Shown here: positions 1-7,886 of the stretch, piece after piece | Position numbering within the stretch: the stretch's first letter is position 1 | Layout: the number at the start of each line of letters is the position of its first letter | Source of the DNA: JAGHEK01 sp044426235 | GTDB taxonomy: Bacteria > Bacillota > Clostridia > Peptostreptococcales > Peptostreptococcaceae | Assembly: GCA_044426235.1 (NCBI GenBank) | Contig: JAWXUS010000002.1 | Coordinates: 62,001-126,000 of the forward strand | DNA length: 64,000 bases | Direction: 5' to 3' | The notes under the pieces: generated by a model | Seen by the model: the letters and a program-made list of their open reading frames with translations, nothing else | The model's database searches: none | Told to the model about the DNA's origin: nothing | Position numbers and translations under genes: made by a program

Positions 1-499
1 TGATCTTGATATAATATCTAGAGAAATAATGCTTGATAAAGATTGTTTGGACGAAATAGTTTTAAACTTTGGAGAAAATTTAAGACTTAAAGATAATAGT
101 TTAGATAGAAAAAAACTTGGAAGTATAGTTTTTAATGATAATGAGAAGTTACAAAAATTAAACTCTATAACTCATCCAAGAATTAAAGATAAAGTAAGAC
201 ACATTATTAAAAAAAGTACATCAAAATATATAATTGTTGATGGTGCACTTTTAATTGAAGCTAAATTTTTGGATTTAGTTGATTTTTTACTTTTAGTTAC
301 GTGCGATTATAGTGTTCAAATTGATAGAATTACAAAAAGAGATAATATAAGTATTAAGGATTGTGAGTTAAGAATTAACTCTCAAATGAAACAGGAAGAA
401 AAAAAGAAATATGCAAATTACATAATTGATAATTCAAATGATATTTTAACTTTAAAGAATAAAATAGATAAATTTCTATGTTTTTTAGAGGAGGATTAA
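1..499 (+). CDS. coaE: Dephospho-CoA kinase, 3' part
   Basis: CoaE phosphorylates dephospho-CoA on the ribose 3'-OH in the last step of CoA synthesis. The 5' end, including the Walker A loop, lies outside the window. The frame is open from position 2 and begins with a DLDIISREIM-like stretch matching the family's conserved region (D-AD-ISRE), so the ATG at 29 is internal and not the start. Further family features are THPRI (the conserved HP-I element), VDGALLIEA (V-D-PLL-E) and CDYSVQIDRITKRDN (the lid region R-RD). The stop at 497-499 is followed one base later by the next GTG start, which suggests a shared transcript. Identification rests on these motifs and the usual length of the C-terminal two thirds. 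Confidence 0.88.
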   Translation, partial: DLDIISREIMLDKDCLDEIVLNFGENLRLKDNSLDRKKLGSIVFNDNEKLQKLNSITHPRIKDKVRHIIKKSTSKYIIVDGALLIEAKFLDLVDFLLLVTCDYSVQIDRITKRDNISIKDCELRINSQMKQEEKKKYANYIIDNSNDILTLKNKIDKFLCFLEED

Positions 500-500
500 G

Positions 501-1043
501 GTGTTAGATAAAAAGAAAATTTTTATTTTAAGTAGTATTATAGTAATGATTATTAGCTGTATACTTATTGAGAAAAATTTAATTAATAAATTTTTATATC
601 CAAGGGCATATAAGACTTTTGTATCTAAGTATTCAGAAGAATTTAATATTGATGAAAATTTAGTTTATAGTATTATGAAAGCTGAAAGTAAATTTTTAAG
701 AAATGCTAAATCGCATAAAGGTGCTAAAGGTCTTATGCAAATAAGTGATATAACTAGAGATTGGGCGATAGAAGAATTAGAGCTTGGAGAAGTTGATATA
801 TTTGATCCTGAAACTAATATAAAAATTTCTTGTTGGTACATAAATAAACTTTTTAGAGAATTTGGAGAATTAGAGCTTGTAATTACGTCTTATAATGCAG
901 GTTCTGGAAATGTTTCTAAGTGGTTAAAAAATAAAGATTATAGTTTAGATGGGGAAAGTTTATATTATATACCATTTGAAGAAACTGATAATTATTTACG
1001 AAAGGTTCTCAATAATTATAGACATTATAATTATATTTATTAA
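501..1043 (+). CDS. Membrane-anchored lytic transglycosylase (SLT domain)
   Basis: A 180-residue protein that probably cleaves peptidoglycan glycan strands with 1,6-anhydro product formation. Residues 7-30 form one hydrophobic segment (signal anchor). The SLT fold follows: the catalytic glutamate is E62 in AESKF, then GAKGLMQI and SYNAGSGNV, all standard goose-type lysozyme/Slt motifs. The start is GTG at 501, behind GGAGGA at 491-496 inside the end of coaE. In clostridia a small Slt next to coaE is a common arrangement (recalled, not checked). Function is secure at family level, physiological role is not. Confidence 0.88.
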   Translation: MLDKKKIFILSSIIVMIISCILIEKNLINKFLYPRAYKTFVSKYSEEFNIDENLVYSIMKAESKFLRNAKSHKGAKGLMQISDITRDWAIEELELGEVDIFDPETNIKISCWYINKLFREFGELELVITSYNAGSGNVSKWLKNKDYSLDGESLYYIPFEETDNYLRKVLNNYRHYNYIY

Positions 1044-1073
1044 GATACTTATTTGGGAGAAAGGAATTAACTA

Positions 1074-2702
1074 ATGAAAAAAAGATTATTAGCTTTATTT
1101 TTAACTTCTATAATTTTTGTTGGATGTAATGAAGTTGAAGATACAAAAGACGATACCATAGAAGATATTTCAATTGAAACTCAAAGTATGAATTTAAAAT
1201 ACATAAATTTAAGTATGGTTAAGGCAAATACAATAAATCCAATTGAAAATACAAAAGAAAGTGTTGGTCATATACTTAGTTTAGTTTATGATGGATTATT
1301 TACAATAGATGAAGGATATAACGTTGTTCCTCAATTAGTTTCAGAATATAATATTCATTCAGATGGACTTGTTATGGATATAACTCTTGAAGATGCAATG
1401 TGGCATAATGGTGAAAAAGTAACTTCAAGAGATGTTCAATATACTGTTAATTTAATAAAGAGTATGGTTGAGAGTCCATATAATGTTTTTACTTCAAATA
1501 TTGATAGTATAAATGTTATTGATGATAAAAATTTAAAAATTAACTTTAAAGAAAAATATGCTTTTAATATTGATAATCTAATTTTTCCAATACTTTGCGA
1601 GGCCGATGTTTTAAATCCTGATGAGGCTATTGGAAATGGTAAATATAAAATTGAAAATTATAAATCTAGAAAAGGTATGTTTCTTAGAGTAAATAAAGAA
1701 TATTATGATGCAAGTGAGGTTGCAAAAAAAGATATAGTAGTATCTGTCGTTCCAGAACCGAGTGCTTTGTCTTCTATGTTACTTGCATTAAAAAGTGATA
1801 TTTCAAGTGTTTACTTAAATGATTTAAGTAGTTTTTATGAAGATGAGTTTGAGATAAAGAAGTTTGAAGGTAGAGACTTTGAAACTGTAATATTTAATTA
1901 TGATAATCCATTTTTCAGAGATATAAACTTCAGACAAGCATTAATTAGTTCAATAGATAGAGATTCTATACTAGATGAGGCTTATATGTCTGATGCTAGA
2001 ATTATTAATTTCCCTTTAAATTCAACTTCGAAATATTATGATGAAAGTATTTCAACTATTGAATTTGATACTCAAAAAGCAAAAGAATTTATAGAAGAAA
2101 TAGATTTAAAGATAATAAATTCTGATGTAGAAATAACTGAATCGCCAAATTTATTTGGAGAAGATATAATTTTAGATAATATAGAACGAGTTGATTTAGA
2201 TAATCAAGATGAGATAGAAGAAACTGAAGATACTAGGCTTAGTTTAAACAATTTAAATCTTAAGATTTTAGTTAATAGAGAAAATGGTGAGAGAGTAAAA
2301 ACTGCTCATATAATAAGAACTGGTTTAAGGGATATTGGAATAAATGCTATTGTGTATGAAAAAGAAGGTATAGAACTTGATATTGCACTTCAAAACAAGG
2401 ATTACGACTTAGCTCTAATTGGTTGGGAATTGTCAAGTATACCTGATATAAGTAATATAATTCAAAGCATAGGATATACAGATCAAAAACTTCAAGGGTA
2501 TTTATCTTCTTTAAAGATTGCAAGTAGCGAAAGTCAAATAAAAGACATTTATATGGCTACTCAAAATTATTTAAATAGTAATGCTTTATATATCCCACTT
2601 GTTATACGTGATGATTATTTAGTTTATACTAGCAGACTTAAAGGACAAATAAATCCAAATAGTTTTGATATATATGAAGGGATTTCAAATTTAGATATTT
2701 AA
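1074..2702 (+). CDS. Orphan family-5 solute-binding lipoprotein (OppA/DppA-like)
   Basis: 542 residues. The N-terminus is a lipoprotein signal with lipobox FVGC (Cys18). The family SBP_bac_5 pattern follows: NPIENTKESVGHILSLVYDGLF near residue 60-80, a central ligand-binding lobe, and a C-terminal lobe with NGERVKTAHIIRTGLRDIGIN. About residues 350-390 hold an acidic low-complexity stretch (VDLDNQDEIEETEDT) that looks like an insertion between lobes. No permease or ATPase genes are adjacent, so it is an orphan binding protein that may feed a distant transporter or act as a sensor. The ligand, peptide or other, cannot be told from sequence. A strong terminator follows. Confidence 0.85.
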   Translation: MKKRLLALFLTSIIFVGCNEVEDTKDDTIEDISIETQSMNLKYINLSMVKANTINPIENTKESVGHILSLVYDGLFTIDEGYNVVPQLVSEYNIHSDGLVMDITLEDAMWHNGEKVTSRDVQYTVNLIKSMVESPYNVFTSNIDSINVIDDKNLKINFKEKYAFNIDNLIFPILCEADVLNPDEAIGNGKYKIENYKSRKGMFLRVNKEYYDASEVAKKDIVVSVVPEPSALSSMLLALKSDISSVYLNDLSSFYEDEFEIKKFEGRDFETVIFNYDNPFFRDINFRQALISSIDRDSILDEAYMSDARIINFPLNSTSKYYDESISTIEFDTQKAKEFIEEIDLKIINSDVEITESPNLFGEDIILDNIERVDLDNQDEIEETEDTRLSLNNLNLKILVNRENGERVKTAHIIRTGLRDIGINAIVYEKEGIELDIALQNKDYDLALIGWELSSIPDISNIIQSIGYTDQKLQGYLSSLKIASSESQIKDIYMATQNYLNSNALYIPLVIRDDYLVYTSRLKGQINPNSFDIYEGISNLDI

Positions 2703-2708
2703 TATATA

Positions 2709-2742
2709 AAAAAGACTTTTAATTTTATTAAAAGTCTTTTTT
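2709..2742 (+). terminator. Rho-independent terminator after the binding protein
   Basis: A perfect 15-bp inverted repeat built on AAAAGACTTTTAAT with a 3-base loop runs straight into a T-tract. It closes the coaE-slt-SBP transcript. Confidence 0.88.
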
Positions 2743-2891
2743 ATTGGGGAGATTGAGTATGTTTGATTTTATATTACTATTATGTACAAAAATCAACTAG
2801 AATATTCAAAAAAATAAATATTCTTTTAAAATGCACCTTTTAAAATGGTGAGAATATTATATAGTAGAATAAAAAATAGGGAGTGATATAA

Positions 2892-3485
2892 ATGGAGGAG
2901 AGGGGACATAAGGAAAATCTAAAGAAATTAATAATATCAATGATAGATGGTGAAATTGATAATTTTGTTTCAAAAAAAAGCCTTCATAAATATTTAAGTG
3001 GAAATTTAGATAATGTAATTGAAAAAAATATAGGTAAACTAAATCCACATAAATTAACTTATTTACAAGTGTTAAATAGTTGTTCAAATCAAATAAAATT
3101 AAATTCTATATCAAAAATAATTAGAAGTGAAAAGTTATTTAAGGATAAAAGTGAATTATTAAAATTTGCAAACTATTTAGATATAGGAATTAATAATAGA
3201 GTATCTTATAATAAGACTTTAAAAATAGTATCAAATCATATTTATAGAAATAAGAATAGTCTTTCAAAAAGATTTATTTCATATAAAAGAGGGAACAATG
3301 AGTATATTCTTGAGCCAAAAATAATTAAGGAAGAAATTCTAAATGATTATCAAGATAAAATGAAAAAAGATATGGAGTCAATAGCTAAAATGTTTGAAGT
3401 TGAAGTTTGTGAGGATACTACTGCTGAACAAATAAGACAAGACATAATAAAATCTATAATTAATAGTAAATTAAAAAATAAATAA
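2892..3485 (+). CDS. Hypothetical protein, 197 aa
   Basis: I do not recognise this family. The ATG at 2892 follows GGGAGTGAT at a good distance. The product is lysine-rich and predicted mostly helical, with no signal peptide, membrane segment or cysteine motif. The C-terminal half contains a charged helix with KMKKDMESIAKMF. It has its own upstream region with short repeats (2799-2847) and lies between a terminator and the SPOR-domain gene. A cytoplasmic, possibly nucleic-acid-binding or sporulation-related protein is possible, but nothing in the sequence proves it. Codon use and base composition match the neighbours. Confidence 0.7.
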   Translation: MEERGHKENLKKLIISMIDGEIDNFVSKKSLHKYLSGNLDNVIEKNIGKLNPHKLTYLQVLNSCSNQIKLNSISKIIRSEKLFKDKSELLKFANYLDIGINNRVSYNKTLKIVSNHIYRNKNSLSKRFISYKRGNNEYILEPKIIKEEILNDYQDKMKKDMESIAKMFEVEVCEDTTAEQIRQDIIKSIINSKLKNK

Positions 3486-3564
3486 AAAAGTATGAATAAA
3501 TATTGCCTGTCCAAAATATATATAAACAAGAGAATATATTTTATATATATTAGGGGGATAACTA

Positions 3565-4425
3565 ATGAATAAAAGAAGAAAGACATACAAAGGCTTTAAT
3601 AAAAAAAGAAGAAAAAATAATAATCAAGGGTTAGTTTTATGTGTAATTTTGGTTTTAATTGCAACGCCTTTATTTATTATTAAAAATAAGGATAAAGCTG
3701 AAGTTTTAGAAGACTCAGAAAAAGAAGTTTCAAAGATCATAACTTATGATGATATAAAAGATACATTAGAGGAACAAGTGGAAGATGAAGTTGAAAAAAG
3801 TGAAGAAGTTATGGTAACGAGTATTAATGAATGGACTTTTTATACTGTACAGGTAGCCTCTATGGAAGATAATATTGAAGTTGAAAAGTTAACTTCAGAA
3901 CTTGAAAGTAAAAAGATACCATATTCAATACTTGATATTGATGGAATAAAAAAAGTTCAAACTTATAGTTCATTCACCAAAGATGGTGCAAGAAATTATT
4001 TAGATAATGTTAGAGAAAATTATCCAGACTCGTTCTTAGCAGAGGTTAATATGCCAATGATATCGCTTGAGTATACTCAAAAGTATGAGTATATATCACA
4101 AATTACTAACAATTTTAATGATTTGATTCAAAATTTTGAAGAAGAAACAAAGTTTTGGGACATAGGTGATATAAATCTTGAAAATTATAATCAAATTTTA
4201 GTTAATAGAAGAAGTATTGTTGATAAAATGCAACTTGATATAGATAAGATTGATTATGAAGATATGGAAGTTTTTAAAGATAATTTAAAAAAATATATTA
4301 CAAACGTTGAATCGAATATAGAGGTTTCCTCAAAGTCAATTAATGAACAAAATGAAAATAATAGTAAAGGGTTACTTCTAAATTCTATGCAAGGGTATTC
4401 AGAATTTATAAATTCACTTAAATAG
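3565..4425 (+). CDS. SPOR-domain membrane protein
   Basis: 286 residues. A very basic cytoplasmic N-terminus (residues 1-22) precedes a single membrane segment (about 25-41), then an acidic linker (about 45-90). A SPOR-type domain follows at about 92-160, with WTFYTVQVASMEDNIEVEKLTSEL and KVQTYSSFTKDGARNYLDNV. SPOR domains bind denuded glycan strands at division sites and in sporulating cells. The last 120 residues are helical and unassigned. The start is behind AGGGGGAT at 3551-3558. Position just upstream of the shape and division block fits an envelope role; the exact function is unknown. Confidence 0.75.
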   Translation: MNKRRKTYKGFNKKRRKNNNQGLVLCVILVLIATPLFIIKNKDKAEVLEDSEKEVSKIITYDDIKDTLEEQVEDEVEKSEEVMVTSINEWTFYTVQVASMEDNIEVEKLTSELESKKIPYSILDIDGIKKVQTYSSFTKDGARNYLDNVRENYPDSFLAEVNMPMISLEYTQKYEYISQITNNFNDLIQNFEEETKFWDIGDINLENYNQILVNRRSIVDKMQLDIDKIDYEDMEVFKDNLKKYITNVESNIEVSSKSINEQNENNSKGLLLNSMQGYSEFINSLK

Positions 4426-4477
4426 ATTAAAAAATGTATAAAAAGTAGCTATTAAAACTATATATTATGGATAAAAT

Positions 4478-4512
4478 AAAGATATATAAAATTTAATATC
4501 TTTATTTTTTTA
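4478..4512 (+). terminator. Terminator after the SPOR gene
   Basis: AAAGATAT at 4478-4485 pairs with ATATCTTT at 4496-4503, followed by ATTTTTTT. It is A+T-only apart from one G-C pair but has the right layout. Confidence 0.6.
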
Positions 4513-4573
4513 TGCGATTTTAAAGGTAGTTTGTAAATAATAAAATCGATATGTAGAAAGATATACAATTATG

Positions 4574-4602
4574 TTGAAATTTTTAAAAATTAATGATAGA
4601 CT
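4574..4602 (+). promoter_or_regulatory. Candidate sigma-A promoter for radC-mreBCD
   Basis: TTGAAA at 4574-4579 and TAGACT at 4597-4602 are separated by 17 bases. It sits about 95 bases upstream of the radC start, in otherwise featureless A+T-rich DNA. Confidence 0.5.
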
Positions 4603-4695
4603 AAATAAGAATGATATTTACATAAAATAAAAATTACTTATTTATATAAATTGCTAAAAATACAAAAATTATATTTTTATGGAGCGTGATTATAT

Positions 4696-5391
4696 TTGGG
4701 TTCTTTTAACCAACAAAAGACATTTAAGAGTATGGCATTTGAAGAAAAACCAACTGAAAAAATGTTTTTAAATGGAGAAAAATCTCTTACTAATGAAGAG
4801 TTATTATCGATAATTTTAAGGACTGGAAATAAAAATAAAAATGTTTTAGAATTGGCAAAAGAAATTATAAATATGGATTCTCAAGGGATTTTATATTTAA
4901 AAGAAATTAGTATTAATGATTTATGTAAAATTGATGGAATTGGGATTTCAAAGGCAAGCCAAATAAAAGCGGCATTTGAACTTGGTTCTAGGATTTCAAG
5001 TTACAAACCAATCAAATATCGTGTAACTAATCCGTGGAATATTGCAAAATATTATATGGAAGAGTTAAGATATCTTAAAAAAGAAGTTTTTAAAGTAATA
5101 CTTTTAAATACGAAAAATGAAATAATAACACACGTGGATGTATCAGTAGGAACTTTAAACTCATCTTTAGTGCATCCAAGAGAAGTTTTTATAGAAGCTA
5201 TTAAAAGAAGTGCAAATAGGATTATTTTAATGCATAATCATCCATCAGGAAGTGTTGAACCATCAAATGAAGATAAAAATATAACTAAAAGATTAATTGA
5301 GTGTGGAGAAGTTGTTGGAATTGAAGTCATAGACCATATAATAATTGGTGATGGTAAATATTTTAGTTTTAAAGAAAAAAGATTAATATAG
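4696..5391 (+). CDS. radC: RadC / JAB-domain protein
   Basis: 231 residues, full length for the family. The N-terminal helix-hairpin-helix region (about 60-95, with LCKIDGIGISKASQIKAAFEL) is followed by a JAB1/MPN metalloprotease-like domain. The metal-binding HxHP motif is H180-N-H182-P-S-G, with the downstream aspartate in NEDKNITKRL and VIDHIIIGD. The biochemical function of RadC is still unsettled despite the historical name. The start is TTG at 4696 behind GGAGCG. It lies 18 bases before mreB, as in many Firmicutes, so they are probably cotranscribed. Confidence 0.92.
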   Translation: MGSFNQQKTFKSMAFEEKPTEKMFLNGEKSLTNEELLSIILRTGNKNKNVLELAKEIINMDSQGILYLKEISINDLCKIDGIGISKASQIKAAFELGSRISSYKPIKYRVTNPWNIAKYYMEELRYLKKEVFKVILLNTKNEIITHVDVSVGTLNSSLVHPREVFIEAIKRSANRIILMHNHPSGSVEPSNEDKNITKRLIECGEVVGIEVIDHIIIGDGKYFSFKEKRLI

Positions 5392-5409
5392 TCACAGGGA
5401 GGAAATAGT

Positions 5410-6483
5410 ATGTCTGAAAAAAAAGAGAAAAAAAGAGGTTTTAGTTTTGGGAGTTTATTTAGTGTAAAAAAGTCTACTAACGATATGGGAATAGATTTAG
5501 GAACTGCAAATACATTAGTTTATATAAAAGGTCAAGGAATAGTTGTTCGCGAACCTTCAGTTGTTGCAATAAGAGATGATAACAAGCAAGTTTTAGCAGT
5601 TGGTGAAGAAGCTAAAAAAATGATTGGTAGAACTCCAGGAAATATAGTTGCAATTAGACCTATGAAAGATGGAGTTATAGCAGATTTTGATGTTACAGAA
5701 TCTATGCTTAGATACTTTATACAAAAAGCTACTGCAAAAAAAGGTGTTGTAACTCCTAGGATTGCAATATGCGTACCATATGGTGTAACTGAAGTTGAAA
5801 AAAGAGCAATAGAAGAAGCTGCAAAGCAAGCTGGTGCAAAAGATGCTTACTTAATAGAAGAACCAATGGCAGCTGCAATTGGTGCAGGTCTTAAAGTTGA
5901 AGAACCAGAAGGAAATATGGTAGTTGATATTGGTGGTGGAACTACTGAAATCGCAATAATATCTCTTGGTGGTATAGTTACTGCTAAATCAATTAGAATT
6001 GGTGGAGATGAATTCGATGAGTCTATAGTTACATATGTTAAAAAAGAATATAACTTGGCAATAGGTGAGAGAACTGCTGAAGATGTTAAAATAAGTATTG
6101 GTTCAACTTTTAAAGAAGATAAAGAAGAATTAAAACAAATAAGAGGTAGAGATTTAATATCTGGACTTCCAAAAACTATAGAGATAAATTCAACTGAGAT
6201 AAGAGAAGCTTTAAAAGAGCCCGTTAATGCTATTATTGATGGAATAAAATCAACTCTTGAGAAAACTCCACCTGAATTAGCATCAGATATAATGGAAAAT
6301 GGAATTATGTTAACTGGAGGAGGGGCACTTCTTAAAGGTCTTGACAAATTAGTTAAACAAGAAACTGGAATGCCAGTACATATAGCAGATAATCCTCTTG
6401 ATTGTGTTGCTTTAGGAACTGGAAAATCAGTAGAAGATAAAGAAATTTTTGATAAAGTATTAATGATGCAAGGTAGAAAATAA
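5410..6483 (+). CDS. mreB: Rod-shape actin MreB
   Basis: MreB polymerises under the membrane and guides the elongation machinery. The 357-residue product has all actin-fold ATPase motifs: GIDLGTANT (phosphate 1), VDIGGGTTEIA (phosphate 2) and MLTGGGALLKGL (adenosine). About 25 extra basic, Phe-rich residues at the N-terminus (KKEKKRGFSFGSLFSVKK) precede the actin core and could act as an amphipathic membrane-binding helix. The start has GGAGG at 5399-5403. It begins the mreBCD-PBP2 operon. Confidence 0.96.
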   Translation: MSEKKEKKRGFSFGSLFSVKKSTNDMGIDLGTANTLVYIKGQGIVVREPSVVAIRDDNKQVLAVGEEAKKMIGRTPGNIVAIRPMKDGVIADFDVTESMLRYFIQKATAKKGVVTPRIAICVPYGVTEVEKRAIEEAAKQAGAKDAYLIEEPMAAAIGAGLKVEEPEGNMVVDIGGGTTEIAIISLGGIVTAKSIRIGGDEFDESIVTYVKKEYNLAIGERTAEDVKISIGSTFKEDKEELKQIRGRDLISGLPKTIEINSTEIREALKEPVNAIIDGIKSTLEKTPPELASDIMENGIMLTGGGALLKGLDKLVKQETGMPVHIADNPLDCVALGTGKSVEDKEIFDKVLMMQGRK

Positions 6484-6499
6484 AAGTTGGTGATGGTCT

Positions 6500-7384
6500 T
6501 TGAGATTTGAAAATAATAATAAAAAAAAGAGATTAGATAAGAAAGTGGTAGTAACTAGTGTAGTTGCTATCACTTTAATTGGAATTGTGGGAATATCAAT
6601 TGGTAGTTTTTTTGGAAATTCGGGGAATATATCGATTGTATCAGATCCAATAAATTTTATACAACAAAATTTAAACCAAGGGTTTATTTTTTTAAAGGAT
6701 AGTTTTAGCGATATAATAAACTTTAGAGAACACGTAAATACTATTGATGAGCTAAAACTTGAAAATGATGAATTAAAAAATGAAGTAATAAGTTTACAAA
6801 GTGAGTTAAATAAAACTGAATCATTAACTGATTTAAAAAAAGCTTTAAATTTTATTGATGAAGAATATACTAAAGAGAGTATATCTGCAACTATTGTTAG
6901 TAAAAATGATGGTAATTGGTATACATCTTTTACAGTTGGTGCAGGACTTAATGATGGAGTCAAAAAAAATAGTGTAGTAGTTAATGGAAATGGTTTAGTA
7001 GGGGTTGTGTATGAAGTAACTAATAATTACAGTAAAGCAATTTCAATACTAGATACTAAAGCATCAGTTAGTTTCAAAACTCCGAACAATCCAGATTTTA
7101 AAGGTGTTATAACACAAAATGCAAATATTAGTGATATGGAAACCTATAAAAATGATGGATATTTATATGGATATATGTTTGATACTTCATATGAAGTATT
7201 ACCTGGAGATATAATAGTAACTTCAGGGCTTGGAATTTATCCAGAAGATATATTAGTTGGAGAAATTCATAAAGTTATTGATGATAAAAATCAATCTATG
7301 AAGTACGTTATAATAAAACCATACGTTGATCTTAAAAATATTAATGATGTAATGATTATACAACCAAGGCCGATTGGAGAATAA
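6500..7384 (+). CDS. mreC: Rod-shape protein MreC
   Basis: MreC is the single-pass extracellular scaffold linking MreB to PBP2 and RodA. 294 residues: a basic cytoplasmic tail, a membrane segment at about 17-37, a coiled coil with TIDELKLENDELKNEVISL at about 80-110, and the beta-barrel domain with VVNGNGLVGVVYEV and PGDIIVTSGLGIYPEDILVG. The start is TTG, 16 bases after mreB. It ends two bases before mreD, showing tight operon packing. Confidence 0.94.
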   Translation: MRFENNNKKKRLDKKVVVTSVVAITLIGIVGISIGSFFGNSGNISIVSDPINFIQQNLNQGFIFLKDSFSDIINFREHVNTIDELKLENDELKNEVISLQSELNKTESLTDLKKALNFIDEEYTKESISATIVSKNDGNWYTSFTVGAGLNDGVKKNSVVVNGNGLVGVVYEVTNNYSKAISILDTKASVSFKTPNNPDFKGVITQNANISDMETYKNDGYLYGYMFDTSYEVLPGDIIVTSGLGIYPEDILVGEIHKVIDDKNQSMKYVIIKPYVDLKNINDVMIIQPRPIGE

Positions 7385-7386
7385 AT

Positions 7387-7875
7387 ATGAAAAAAGTTAT
7401 AGTTTTTTTAATTGGTATTTTAATAATTATTATAGAAAATAGTATAACAAATTATATTAATATATTTGGTACTAGTATAAACTTAATTTTAATTTATACT
7501 ATAATAATATCACTTTATTTTGATAAGTTTGAAGTTTCAATTATTGGTGCACTACTTGGTCTATTTAAAGATGCATTAATTACTGCTGTTTTTGGAGTAA
7601 ATGGATTAATCTTATTTACTGTTTCTTACTTAATAAGTAATTTAAAAGAAAAAGTCTATAAGGAAAGTAATTTAACTATATTTACCTTAGTATTTTTAAC
7701 CACATTACTTGATTCATTGATAAACTTAATAATAACTGTAATTATGTTTAATCTCTATGGAATAATAATTAATATAATTAAAAGTATAGTACTTATTCCT
7801 ATTAATAATGCGATTGTTGGTGTTTTACTCTTTAATGCATTTAGACCTGTGATTTCTAAGTTAAAAAATGATTAG
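7387..7875 (+). CDS. mreD: Rod-shape membrane protein MreD
   Basis: 162 residues, almost entirely hydrophobic, with about five membrane segments and only short loops. Length, topology and position directly after mreC identify it, as MreD sequences are poorly conserved. It takes part in the elongasome with MreB, MreC, PBP2 and RodA. Confidence 0.9.
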   Translation: MKKVIVFLIGILIIIIENSITNYINIFGTSINLILIYTIIISLYFDKFEVSIIGALLGLFKDALITAVFGVNGLILFTVSYLISNLKEKVYKESNLTIFTLVFLTTLLDSLINLIITVIMFNLYGIIINIIKSIVLIPINNAIVGVLLFNAFRPVISKLKND

Positions 7876-7886
7876 TTGGTGATTTT

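Noticed and set aside
5847..6347. Long minus-strand frame opposite mreB
   Set aside because: It lies wholly inside an unmistakable mreB and has no ribosome-binding site or family features.
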